64,000 nt of DNA, taken from the NCBI GenBank assembly GCA_943787205.1, contig CALSLN010000009.1:62001-126000 (forward strand), written 5' to 3'. Below, piece after piece: positions 42,949-51,806 of the stretch. The stretch is from an uncultured Rhodospirillaceae bacterium. Lineage in GTDB: Bacteria; Pseudomonadota; Alphaproteobacteria; Rhodospirillales; Rhodospirillaceae. Each line of letters opens with the position of its first letter. Within the stretch, counting starts at the first letter, position 1. Below the pieces are notes generated by a model. It was not told the DNA's origin, did not search any database, and worked only from the letters and a program-made list of their open reading frames with translations. Made by a program: the position numbers and the translations under genes.

Positions 42949-44838
42949 ATGGCAAACGAAATTGTAAAAATCAGGGAACGCGCCTTCCCTATCGTCATCG
43001 TCGGTCATATTGACCATGGAAAATCGACTATTATCGGTCGCATGCTCCACGACACCGATTCTTTACCCACAGGGAAAGTGGAAGAACTTCAAGCAAGCTG
43101 TGACCGGCGCGATGCGCCCTTCGAATGGTCTTTCGTCCTTGATGCACTTCAGCTCGAGCGAGACCAAGCAATTACCGTCGACTCGACGCAAATCTGGTTT
43201 CATACGGAGACACGGCGCTACGTCATTATAGATGCGCCGGGTCATCGAGAGTTTTTGCGCAATATGGTGACTGGCGCGGCAAGCGCTAACGCCGGCGTCA
43301 TTGTGATTGACGCCAAACAAGGCGTTTCGGAACAAACACGACGCCACGCATACCTTCTCCACCTGATCGGAATTCCGCAAGTTGTCGTTGCCGTCAATAA
43401 GATGGACTTGGTCGACTACTCTGAAGACCGTTTTCAGGCCGTCGAGACAGAGATGAAGGCGTATTTGAAAGAAATTGGGCTTGAAGCCCAGGTGATGATT
43501 CCAGTCGCCGCAATGCACGGCGACAACCTCGGCCGGCGTTCCACACATATGCCGTGGTACTCCGGGCCGACCTTGATAGATGCGTTAGATGCTTTTCCGC
43601 GAGCAGTCGCACCAACCGAACGCCCTTTCAGAATGCCGGTTCAAGACGTTTACCGACAAGACGGACGCCGCCTCATTGTTGGCCGTGTAGAAAGCGGCCA
43701 GCTCGATCTTGGCAGCACGGTTACGGTTTGGCCAACGGGTCGTTCCGCGGATGTTGTATCGATTGAGCAGTGGGCCGCAGCCGAAGACGCCAAGAGCATT
43801 CACGCCGGTGAATCTGTAGCGCTGACTCTAAACGACGAACTCTTCATCGAGCGCGGTCATGTCCTCACTTTGCCAACGGCTGGGCCACGGTCATCCAACG
43901 CTCTATCCGTCCGCCTATTCTGGTTAAGTCGCGATCCCTTGCGACAGGGGGAGTCTCTAACCCTAAAACTGGCAACCGCCGAATACGATGTGACGGTCGA
44001 TTCCATCGACACAGTTATCGACGTCTCTGACCTCAGTCGCCATCGCGGCACCGAAGTCCCTCAGAACGGCGTTGCAGAAGTCACTTTGCGCTCCCGTAGC
44101 ACCATTACTTATGACCTGTTTCATGATGTTCCAGCCCTCGGCCGGGCTGTTCTACTCGATGGGTACGAAGTTGTCGGCGGTTGCATTATCGAAGGTGGCC
44201 AGGACATTGAGACGGCCTCACGTAATCTCACAGCCGTTCCTCAATCCGTCAAATCTGAAGAGAGACAAGCTACCAACGGGTATCCGGGCGCCGTGTTGTG
44301 GATGTCCGGACTCTCCGGTGCTGGAAAGTCGACACTAGCGATGGCGCTGCAAAGAGAATTGTTTAACCGCAACATCCAAGTTTACACTTTGGACGGCGAC
44401 AATGTACGCAACGGCTTAAACCGAGACTTGGGGTTCAGCGAAGAAGAGCGAGCTGAAAACATTAGACGGGTCGCTGAGGTTGCCAAACTTTTTGCTGATG
44501 CCGGGACAATTGTTATTTCGGCTTTCATCGCACCGACCAATTCGGCTCGTGCGCAGGCCCGAGACATTATTGGCGATCAATTCCACGAAGTTCACATCAG
44601 CGCGGATATGAGTGTCTGTGAGTCACGTGATGTCAAAGGCCTCTATGCCAAAGCCAGACGCGGTGAGATTGAAGACTTCACTGGCATTTCTTCGCCGTGG
44701 GAGCCTCCGGAAAACCCAGACCTTGAGGTGAACACAGGTGAACTCACCCTTGATGAGTCCTTGGGTCGAATGGTCACCTATATCGAGAGCAAAATTCTTG
44801 CCGCCAAAGACAAGGCCCTCGACACACCAAAAAAGTAA
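42949..44838 (+). CDS. cysNC: Bifunctional sulfate adenylyltransferase subunit 1 / adenylylsulfate kinase (CysN-CysC fusion)
   Basis: Residues 1 to about 435 are the EF-Tu-like GTPase of ATP sulfurylase: G1 GHIDHGKST (19-27), DAPGH, NKMD, then two barrel domains. Residues from about 440 to 629 are APS kinase, which makes PAPS: P-loop GLSGAGKST (454-462), LDGDNVRNGLNRDLGF, ENIRRVAEVAKLF and VISAFIAP. The join lies around MSGLSGAGKS. The fusion resembles NodQ/CysNC. No PAPS or APS reductase is nearby, so the product could feed sulfation as well as assimilation. Confidence 0.94.
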   Translation: MANEIVKIRERAFPIVIVGHIDHGKSTIIGRMLHDTDSLPTGKVEELQASCDRRDAPFEWSFVLDALQLERDQAITVDSTQIWFHTETRRYVIIDAPGHREFLRNMVTGAASANAGVIVIDAKQGVSEQTRRHAYLLHLIGIPQVVVAVNKMDLVDYSEDRFQAVETEMKAYLKEIGLEAQVMIPVAAMHGDNLGRRSTHMPWYSGPTLIDALDAFPRAVAPTERPFRMPVQDVYRQDGRRLIVGRVESGQLDLGSTVTVWPTGRSADVVSIEQWAAAEDAKSIHAGESVALTLNDELFIERGHVLTLPTAGPRSSNALSVRLFWLSRDPLRQGESLTLKLATAEYDVTVDSIDTVIDVSDLSRHRGTEVPQNGVAEVTLRSRSTITYDLFHDVPALGRAVLLDGYEVVGGCIIEGGQDIETASRNLTAVPQSVKSEERQATNGYPGAVLWMSGLSGAGKSTLAMALQRELFNRNIQVYTLDGDNVRNGLNRDLGFSEEERAENIRRVAEVAKLFADAGTIVISAFIAPTNSARAQARDIIGDQFHEVHISADMSVCESRDVKGLYAKARRGEIEDFTGISSPWEPPENPDLEVNTGELTLDESLGRMVTYIESKILAAKDKALDTPKK

Positions 44839-44841
44839 GGC

Positions 44842-46404
44842 CTACGGATCAACTCTCACGAAACTTGCCGCATCGGTTGGGTCACCTTTGCCGCTGTAGG
44901 TCACTTTTGCAGGATAAGGAAACGCGGGTCGACTGAAGTCGACCTGCTCGTCTACCAAGGGCAGGTCCGTTCCAGCGCTGTCTACTCTAACCTTGGGGTG
45001 CACGCCAATAAGAACATCTGGAGCATCACCCTTTTCAACCCAATCTTCCATGTAGGCCAGGTAATCGATGGCATAGGCCCCTGCCCCACCGGAGCAGTGG
45101 TTCATTCCGGGAATCATAAAGAGGCGATAGAATTCTTCGGTCGCTTCTTGCCCGCCCATGGTTTTAGTAACCGTCTCATAATAGTCGATAATATTTAACG
45201 GCACCACAGACTGATCGCGCCACCCTTGATAGGTCAGCATCTTGCCGCCGTTGGCTTTGAACTTTCTCAAATCGGGATTGGACCCCGTATAGATGTGCTC
45301 CATGAGACCAAGGCGTTTGTAATCGTAATCGAAGTCAAAATCCTTGGGCTGCCATGACGGGCCTGGATCAGGCATGAAATTCAGGTAGCGGAACATGTCG
45401 CCCATGAAATTCTCGTAAACTGAAAGGCCACCATCTTCGCTGATGTAATTTCCAATCCAATTCAGTTCAGAGCCGCGCTGCACACCACCTGTGTAGAGGG
45501 CCATTCCGTCTGAATTGACCGGTCCGTCATACATCTTATTGACGGTTTCCACCTGCGCGACCGTTAAGCAATCATCGCGATCGCGACCACGGCATTGAAG
45601 CTCCGACGGTTCGAAATCGCAGTCGCGTGCATCGCCAATCAATCCGTCTTCGAGACCGTCATTCATATCGCACTTTGCGATTACGGCGTCATGGATCATC
45701 GGCACTTTGCTCGATGGTAAAATCTGCTTTCCATCTTCGTCCCGGTTCGCGACGATCGTCCACAGCAACTCCATGCCGGCACCGGTTTCGTTAATCACAG
45801 GAGCGCCCGCGACAATTCCATCAAAGTCGTATGGAAAGCGCTGCGCTTCAACCAAACCTTGCCGACCGCCGGTCGAGCACCCCATGAAATAGGACCGCTT
45901 TGGCGCGTTGTCGTAAAACGCTTCTGTAATGGCTTTACCCGCGACGGTTACGACGTGCGTTGCACGATATCCAAAATCGATCTCAGCCTGGATATCGTTG
46001 TACGCCCATTTTGCGTCTATTGCGGTTGATGTGTGCCCCATATCACTCGCGACACAGGCATAGCCGTCTTTGACGTGATTATCGCAGGCCGCAATAAAAA
46101 CGGCTCCGCAGAAACCACCACACCCACGTTTTATAAACTTCCCATTCCAATTTTTGAGGGGAAGGCGCATCTCGAACTCTACGCTCGAGCTGACATACCC
46201 TTTTATCTGGCAGTAGTCTGGAACATCATTGGCAGCTGCAACGACGCGGCTGGACATCACATGGGTCGCAGCATCGATGATATTCGAAAAGTCTTGGGAC
46301 TGAAGGGCTTCGCACTGCCCCTCCGTCGCAGCCTGAATTGGGTCACTACTCAATACAGCCGTAATGAACAGAAACAGAGACACCGCCACCATATGAATAC
46401 GCAT
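44842..46404 (-). CDS. Tannase/feruloyl esterase-family hydrolase, exported
   Basis: The 520-residue product has a signal peptide (MVAVSLFLFITAVLSSDPIQA), then the tannase-family alpha/beta hydrolase fold. The nucleophile motif is GCSTGGRQG (Ser) and the His is in MNHCSGGAGA. An insert rich in Cys and Asp (DRDDCLTVAQVETVNKMYDGP, DGRIGDARDCDFEP-like) fits the calcium-binding lid of this family. It probably cleaves plant-type phenolic esters such as feruloyl or galloyl esters, but the ester is uncertain. I chose the ATG at 46404 (AAAGGA 10 bases upstream) rather than the longer frame at 46521, whose first 39 residues have no signal character. Confidence 0.88.
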   Translation of the reverse strand: MRIHMVAVSLFLFITAVLSSDPIQAATEGQCEALQSQDFSNIIDAATHVMSSRVVAAANDVPDYCQIKGYVSSSVEFEMRLPLKNWNGKFIKRGCGGFCGAVFIAACDNHVKDGYACVASDMGHTSTAIDAKWAYNDIQAEIDFGYRATHVVTVAGKAITEAFYDNAPKRSYFMGCSTGGRQGLVEAQRFPYDFDGIVAGAPVINETGAGMELLWTIVANRDEDGKQILPSSKVPMIHDAVIAKCDMNDGLEDGLIGDARDCDFEPSELQCRGRDRDDCLTVAQVETVNKMYDGPVNSDGMALYTGGVQRGSELNWIGNYISEDGGLSVYENFMGDMFRYLNFMPDPGPSWQPKDFDFDYDYKRLGLMEHIYTGSNPDLRKFKANGGKMLTYQGWRDQSVVPLNIIDYYETVTKTMGGQEATEEFYRLFMIPGMNHCSGGAGAYAIDYLAYMEDWVEKGDAPDVLIGVHPKVRVDSAGTDLPLVDEQVDFSRPAFPYPAKVTYSGKGDPTDAASFVRVDP

Positions 46405-46594
46405 AACCAGCCGTCCTTTCCGATTTGAACGGTATGGTAGCGCCTTCGCTACCCCCATGGTCAATGGCCGATTACGTATATATATCAGGCGGGGCACATA
46501 TGTGTTCGCTTCACAGCTCACGGGCTTGTCACATCCTACGCTCCAATTCTGGCATACAGTGCATCTGAGAGACCTTTAAGCACCTGGACACCAT

Positions 46595-47941
46595 ATGACC
46601 GACGTTACCCAGCCTCCCCTTCCAACAGGGCGGCTTAGAACCATACTGACTCTATCTTTGCCAATCGTTGGCGGCATGGTGTCCCAAAACATTCTTAATC
46701 TGGTCGATACGGCGATGGTCGGCCGCGTCAGCACCACGGCCCTCGCGGCTGTTGGCCTTGCCAGTTTCACCAACTTCATGGTGATCGCAATTATTTTAGG
46801 CCTTGGCACTGGGGTTCAAGCGATAGCGTCCCGGCGTAAGGGCGAAGGCAAAGAAAACGAAACAGCCATCCCGTTGAACGGCGGTCTCTTCCTCGCACTG
46901 GTCATGGGCATCCCGTTGACCGTGATTCTCTATTACGCCGCCCCACTCGGTTTCCCCCTTCTCGACAGTGATCCAGACGTCGTCAAAGATGGTGTACCAT
47001 ATCTCCAGGCCCGCATTCTCGGCACCGTCGCCATCGCAATGAACTATGCCTTCAGAGGATTCTGGAACGGCATCAATATGTCGATGGTCTACATGCGCAC
47101 CCTAATCGTAATGCACGTCATTAATATTTTCCTGAATTGGGTTCTTATATTCGGCAACCTTGGAGCTCCCGCACTAGGCGCAGAAGGGGCTGGTCTTGCC
47201 ACCACGATCTCTATCTTTGTTGGAACTGGACTATATGCGTTTCAGGCGTGGCACCTCGCCCGAGACAAAGGGTTCATGGATAGGCTGCCTAAGCGCGAAA
47301 CACTGCTCGGTATTTTACGCATATCCATACCGGCTTCTATTCAGCAATTCTTTTTTGCGGCTGGGTTTACGGCCTTGTTTCTCATCATTGGCCAGATCGG
47401 CACACCGGAACTAGCCGCAGCAAGCGTGCTCATGAACGTTTCTCAAACGGCGTTCTTACCGGGCCTCGGCCTCGGCATTGCCTGCGCCTCTATGGTTGGC
47501 CAAGCGCTTGGTCGCGGCGACCCAGACGATGCGAAAGCCTGGGGTTGGGATGTGGTTAAAGTGGGCGTTGTCGTGATGGGTGTTATTGGCATCCCGATGA
47601 TTTTCTTCCCAGCACCAATCCTAGGGATTTTCCTGACAGACCAGAGCGTCGTGGCAATGGCGCGCGCGCCATTGATTTTGATCGGTGCAACGATTTGGTT
47701 TGAAGCCGTTTCGATGATCTTGTTGAGTGGTCTGCAAGGCGCAGGCGCAGCAAAAATGGTTGCCAAAATTTCTGTCGGCATGCAGTGGCTTATATTTTTA
47801 CCTCTGGCCTACGTCATTGGCCCTTATCTTGGTTACGGCCTGATGGGGGTCTGGGCGTGGTTCGCAACCTACCGCCTCATCACTACAGTCATTTTCGCCA
47901 GTGTTTGGCAGTTTGGAAAATGGCAGCACATCAAAGTTTGA
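46595..47941 (+). CDS. MATE-family efflux transporter
   Basis: The 448-residue inner-membrane protein has 12 hydrophobic segments in two halves of six. The N-terminal half reads ILTLSLPIVGGMVSQNILNLVDTAMVGRV, with the typical Asn and Asp of the MATE/NorM class. The second half starts ILRISIPASIQQFFFAAGF, and then GLGLGIACASMVGQALGRGDPDDA matches the family. It exports drugs or metabolites using H+ or Na+. The gene stands between a tannase-like gene (divergent) and an alpha/beta hydrolase (convergent). The start is ATG at 46595, before MTDVTQPPLPTGR. Confidence 0.92.
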   Translation: MTDVTQPPLPTGRLRTILTLSLPIVGGMVSQNILNLVDTAMVGRVSTTALAAVGLASFTNFMVIAIILGLGTGVQAIASRRKGEGKENETAIPLNGGLFLALVMGIPLTVILYYAAPLGFPLLDSDPDVVKDGVPYLQARILGTVAIAMNYAFRGFWNGINMSMVYMRTLIVMHVINIFLNWVLIFGNLGAPALGAEGAGLATTISIFVGTGLYAFQAWHLARDKGFMDRLPKRETLLGILRISIPASIQQFFFAAGFTALFLIIGQIGTPELAAASVLMNVSQTAFLPGLGLGIACASMVGQALGRGDPDDAKAWGWDVVKVGVVVMGVIGIPMIFFPAPILGIFLTDQSVVAMARAPLILIGATIWFEAVSMILLSGLQGAGAAKMVAKISVGMQWLIFLPLAYVIGPYLGYGLMGVWAWFATYRLITTVIFASVWQFGKWQHIKV

Positions 47942-47952
47942 TGGCCACTTTC

Positions 47953-48864
47953 TTAATCTGAGGACATGACCCTGTTTGCAAACTCAGACAGCTCCGCATT
48001 ATAGCGTTCAGGGTGCTGAAAGAACGGCAAGTGCCCGGTGTCCTCATAAAATGAAAAAACGGAATCCGTCAGGGCCTCCATGGCCACTTCTGTGTCGTTG
48101 GCAGGCATCATGATATCTCTAGACCCGCGCGACAGAAGCACTGGCACTGTGATCTGGTCGGCGACATCTGTGTTGTCCAGATTACGGCCAGCCATAGCCC
48201 GACGCACGTAAGCAGGCATCATCACCCCCATGGCCACCTGAGCGTCTTTATCCGCTTGAGTCATCGTGTCCGTGTAGAAGGTTTTGGCCACATTCTCTGC
48301 CGCCAAGATATTCTCTCGAAGATCAAGAGATCGCGTCCGCGCTGAGTTCTCCATAATCTCTTTCACGTCATCTGACGGCGGGAATGGAGACCGCGGCACC
48401 AAACCACCCAACGACCCAACCAAATTGACTCCAGCAAGATTATCAATTCCGTAATGGCGCACATAATCAGAAAGGACAAACCCACCGTAGGACCATCCAA
48501 CGACAACAGGCTTTTCTAATCCAGTAACAGCCATAACCGCTGCAACGTCGCCTGCCCAAGCCTGAGAGGGCACGAGAAGATCCGGCTGCCACGGCTTACC
48601 GGACAAACCGTGGCCACGCATATCAAAAGCGACAAGATAAAAATTATCGGCTAGTTCAGATTCAAATTGAAGACGAAAAGCCTGCGATGCTTGAGCCATG
48701 CCATGAATAAAAAGGATGCCCGGTTTCTCAGGGTCACCGGAAGTCATGACGTTCAAGGGAACACCGCCGTAACCCTCTACGGTCATGAACTCCACGTCTG
48801 CGCGCGCGGTCGTATTTGCGGACGCCACCAATAAGACCAGACAGAAAGCCAGTAATGATCTCAT
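47953..48864 (-). CDS. Exported alpha/beta hydrolase
   Basis: The 303-residue product has a signal peptide (RSLLAFCLVLLVASANTTARA), then a classic alpha/beta hydrolase. The oxyanion region is LFIHGMAQASQAF, the nucleophile Ser is in VVGWSYGGFVLS (about residue 120), LLSRGSRDIMMP carries the acid, and the His is in EDTGHLPFFQHPE. The enzyme probably hydrolyses esters or lactones in the periplasm. No specific substrate is evident. It converges on the MATE gene with an 11-base gap. Confidence 0.88.
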   Translation of the reverse strand: MRSLLAFCLVLLVASANTTARADVEFMTVEGYGGVPLNVMTSGDPEKPGILFIHGMAQASQAFRLQFESELADNFYLVAFDMRGHGLSGKPWQPDLLVPSQAWAGDVAAVMAVTGLEKPVVVGWSYGGFVLSDYVRHYGIDNLAGVNLVGSLGGLVPRSPFPPSDDVKEIMENSARTRSLDLRENILAAENVAKTFYTDTMTQADKDAQVAMGVMMPAYVRRAMAGRNLDNTDVADQITVPVLLSRGSRDIMMPANDTEVAMEALTDSVFSFYEDTGHLPFFQHPERYNAELSEFANRVMSSD

Positions 48865-48984
48865 AGTGATACTCCGGTTAATTAAAGTGGTCAGACGAAC
48901 CTTATCTGCCTTGCATCACACAACAAAAGCGGCCAGATAAGAGTCAGTTGCTCTTTGACCAATTGATAGTGAGTTGGATTTACG

Positions 48985-49179
48985 ATGTTATTAAGGATTA
49001 TCAAAGGCTTAGGCCGGTTTTTTGCTGACATCCTATTCTTGATCATTGGCGTAATCCTGGCATCGATCGTTTTTGCAAACACAGGACTAATCGTCGCATT
49101 TGTTCTCGCGATCCCCGTTTGGCTTGCCCTAGCTTGGCTTTACAAGGGCGTCTTTGGCCCCCGCCAAGCCGCAGCGTAA
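48985..49179 (+). CDS. Small two-helix membrane protein, unknown
   Basis: The 64-residue product has two hydrophobic segments (FFADILFLIIGVILASIVFA and LIVAFVLAIPVWLALAWL) with a short basic end (GVFGPRQAAA). I recognise no family. It is 9 bases upstream of the exported hydrolase gene (49189) on the same strand, which supports it as a real gene. The start is weakly supported (only GGAT a few bases upstream), so confidence is moderate. Confidence 0.5.
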   Translation: MLLRIIKGLGRFFADILFLIIGVILASIVFANTGLIVAFVLAIPVWLALAWLYKGVFGPRQAAA

Positions 49180-49188
49180 AGCAAGACA

Positions 49189-50163
49189 ATGATCAAATTA
49201 GGGACAACGCTTGCTGCGGCATCCCTCGTTATCTCTTTGGCGGGCCCAAGCCTAAGCGCAGACCATGTCACGACATACGATGGCACGGATGGCCCCTATG
49301 GGGTTGCTTACGCCCGTGACCTAAAATTGGACACGGCGGACCGGGTCGAACCTTTCACTGTTCAAGTTACGAGACCTGTAGACGTCGACAAATCGCCACT
49401 GATCATTTTTTCTCATGGCTTCAGGTGCGAAGTGGATGGCAACGACCCCATGGTGGCCCATTGGGCCAGCCACGGTTACACAGTCATCCAGCCACGCCAC
49501 CTTGATGCGGAGCCGAACTCAAAAGCAGGCGACTATCCGCAACACGTTATTTGGCAAGAACGCCGCAAGGATGTGGTGCGCAGCCTCGACTTACTAGATC
49601 AAATCATAGCTGCTGTTCCAGAACTCACTGGCACACTTGATTTATCAACCGTCATCGCCGCTGGACATTCCTACGGTGGACTAACGGCGCAATCTGCGGC
49701 CGGCGCGACAACATACGCACGTGACGATGATAATGCCCCTGTCTACGAACCAGACTCACGATTCAAAGCTGTCATCGCCGTATCACCACCTGGATACATG
49801 CCAGGGTTTGTCAATGAGGATTCTGCAAAAACAATCGATCGGCCGATGATCGTGACGACAGGGACCAAAGATTTCATTCCGCCAATGATGCCAACTTGGG
49901 AAGTCCATGCAGACACGTACCATGACGCCGTACCTGGCGATAAATACTTGGCAGTGATTGATGGTGCTGACCACCGATTCGGCGGCTTAATTTGCGGCGA
50001 CGATGGATCGGCCCCCATGCCGGATCAATTGGTCACCTTGAACGCAGCAACATTGGCATTTGCCGACTATTACGTTCGCGGTACATCTGCTGCAAAGGCG
50101 CATTTGGACGGACTGTCAGACGCAGGACAAACAGCAACAATGTTTGCGTTTGAGTCTAAGTAG
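49189..50163 (+). CDS. Exported alpha/beta hydrolase (esterase-like)
   Basis: The 324-residue product has a signal peptide (TLAAASLVISLAGPSLSADH). Its hydrolase core has FSHGFRCEVDGNDPMVAHWASHGY (oxyanion hole), the nucleophile in IAAGHSYGGLTAQSA (about residue 160), and the His in IDGADHRFGGLICGDD. The pattern resembles the platelet-activating-factor-acetylhydrolase/dienelactone-like group. The substrate is unknown. It follows the small membrane protein gene by 9 bases and converges on the Gfo/Idh gene. Confidence 0.85.
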   Translation: MIKLGTTLAAASLVISLAGPSLSADHVTTYDGTDGPYGVAYARDLKLDTADRVEPFTVQVTRPVDVDKSPLIIFSHGFRCEVDGNDPMVAHWASHGYTVIQPRHLDAEPNSKAGDYPQHVIWQERRKDVVRSLDLLDQIIAAVPELTGTLDLSTVIAAGHSYGGLTAQSAAGATTYARDDDNAPVYEPDSRFKAVIAVSPPGYMPGFVNEDSAKTIDRPMIVTTGTKDFIPPMMPTWEVHADTYHDAVPGDKYLAVIDGADHRFGGLICGDDGSAPMPDQLVTLNAATLAFADYYVRGTSAAKAHLDGLSDAGQTATMFAFESK

Positions 50164-50172
50164 CCTGCGGGA

Positions 50173-51096
50173 CTAGCTGCGCGCTCCTGCGTATATTTCC
50201 TCGATCAAAGATAGCGCCGGAAACACATCCGATACGCTAACAGGAAAACTTTTGGATTGGACGAGTGACGCAGTCGCCTCTTCAATAACCGTTTGATGAC
50301 CCGGACCAAAAAATAACCCTGCCCCAACGAGTTCAAGCGGTGGAGGATCCGGCAAATTATCCACTGAAATGACTTCATGACCTTGCATCTCTATACGTGC
50401 GCTCTTTGATTCAAGTGTGCAGCTGACTGGCCCCGAGCCAGTCTCGCGAACAGCCGTCATTTTAATCTGTGCGCGACAACCCGCCGAAAACCCAAACGCT
50501 ATGTCGATGCTGTCGTCTTGAGGTGACCCCGAAAGCTTTGCATGCTGAAGGCTCGGCCGCCCCAGCCACCAAAGTAAAATATCGATGTAATGCAGGCCGA
50601 TCGTTCGAAGCAGTCCACCTCCAGATCGATCAGGGTCGGCGTGCCACCCCGTCAACCGTGGCAGGTCGGCAGAGAACGTGATCTGCTCTGGCTTAAACAC
50701 ACCTGAGTGAAGCATGTCTTTAATCCAACGACTATGCACCTGCGCCCTTTGATTGAGAACAACACCACACGGGACCTTCGTCTGATCAGAGAGATCAGCG
50801 AGGGTCTGAGCCTCTTCAAAAGACCTACAAACAGGCTTCTCACATAACACGGGAAGCCCGGCCTGAACGGCTAGGCTAGCCAAAGCAAGCTGGGCGTCGT
50901 TGGGTGTCGCGATGATGACTGCGCTTGGCTTGGATTCCGCAATCGCCGTGGCAAGATTATCAAAGACTGGTGCAGGAATACTCAGGTCTGCATTCAAATC
51001 AACAACACCAGCAAGCTCTGCTTCGACAACCTGATCAATCGCTGCGATGTGACATTTACCGGCGTGTCCTGCGCCGACCACCAACCATCGAATCAC
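50173..51096 (-). CDS. Gfo/Idh/MocA-family oxidoreductase
   Basis: The 307-residue cytosolic NAD(P)-dependent oxidoreductase has an N-terminal Rossmann domain (WLVVGAGHAGKCHIAAI), the family EKP motif in VLCEKPVCRSFEEA and the C-terminal domain with SGGGLLRTIGLHYIDILLWWLG, where Asp/His are typical active-site residues. It probably oxidises or reduces a sugar-like or cyclic polyol-like substrate. Its GTG start overlaps the SDR stop by 4 bases. It is last in a four-gene minus-strand run with the SDR, MFS and flavoprotein genes. Confidence 0.88.
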   Translation of the reverse strand: MIRWLVVGAGHAGKCHIAAIDQVVEAELAGVVDLNADLSIPAPVFDNLATAIAESKPSAVIIATPNDAQLALASLAVQAGLPVLCEKPVCRSFEEAQTLADLSDQTKVPCGVVLNQRAQVHSRWIKDMLHSGVFKPEQITFSADLPRLTGWHADPDRSGGGLLRTIGLHYIDILLWWLGRPSLQHAKLSGSPQDDSIDIAFGFSAGCRAQIKMTAVRETGSGPVSCTLESKSARIEMQGHEVISVDNLPDPPPLELVGAGLFFGPGHQTVIEEATASLVQSKSFPVSVSDVFPALSLIEEIYAGARS

Positions 51097-51806
51097 GAGG
51101 ACACGCTCAAACCGCCATCAATTGCCAGGATAGTGCCTGTCGCCCAGGCCGCGCTTGGCGACGCCAAGAATAAAATCGCAGGAACGACATCATCCGTATC
51201 ACCGATACTACCCAACGGCAGGACCTTACGCAGCGCTTCGCGCATACCGGGACGCGCCTCCCAAACCGGCGTCGTGGCTGGGGTTTCCACCGGTCCAGGA
51301 ACAACTGCATTGACGCGAATATTTCGAGCCCCAAGCTCTTGTGCGAGACACCGGACCATCGTGATACTCGCCGCCTTCGCAGCCGCAAAGTGAGATAACT
51401 CCGGCGCTGGGCCTTGGTGTAAACTGGAGCCAACATGAACAATCGCAAGGCTGACGTTTTCATCGATTGCTCGGCGAGACGCCTCCTGTGCGCACCGCCA
51501 AAACCCACCGAAATTAAGCGCCATGGTGAGGTCCATTTGTCCCTCGTCCACATCAAGCGCAGCGTGACGTGAGGCGCCGCCTGCACACGTAATAAGAACG
51601 TCTGGGGCACGATCCAAAGCGGCAAAGAAGGTCACGACGGACTCTCTATCCGTCACATCGAGAAAGTTGGGAGAGTCTAAAGCAGCTTGCACGTCGCCAA
51701 TAACGACGGTAGCGCCTTGCTCGGTTAGAAGCTTAGCGCACGCCGCTCCAATTCCAGAGGCTCCACCGGTAACAACGGCGAGCTTACCTGAAAAGGTTTT
51801 GCTCAC
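51093..51806 (-). CDS. Short-chain dehydrogenase/reductase with Tyr-to-Phe active site
   Basis: The 237-residue product has the classical SDR fold: glycine motif VVTGGASGIGAACAKLL (about 11-27), ITCAGG for NAG and the Ser in VHVGSSLHQG. The active-site Tyr-x-x-x-Lys appears as Phe-Ala-Ala-Ala-Lys (SHFAAAKAA), so the catalytic Tyr is Phe. Lys is kept, followed by VNAVVPGPVETPA, ATGTILAIDGG at the end. Without the Tyr the enzyme may be inactive or have another reaction. The DNA at 51361-51400 supports the reading. The GTG start overlaps the MFS stop. Confidence 0.87.
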   Translation of the reverse strand: MSKTFSGKLAVVTGGASGIGAACAKLLTEQGATVVIGDVQAALDSPNFLDVTDRESVVTFFAALDRAPDVLITCAGGASRHAALDVDEGQMDLTMALNFGGFWRCAQEASRRAIDENVSLAIVHVGSSLHQGPAPELSHFAAAKAASITMVRCLAQELGARNIRVNAVVPGPVETPATTPVWEARPGMREALRKVLPLGSIGDTDDVVPAILFLASPSAAWATGTILAIDGGLSVSS

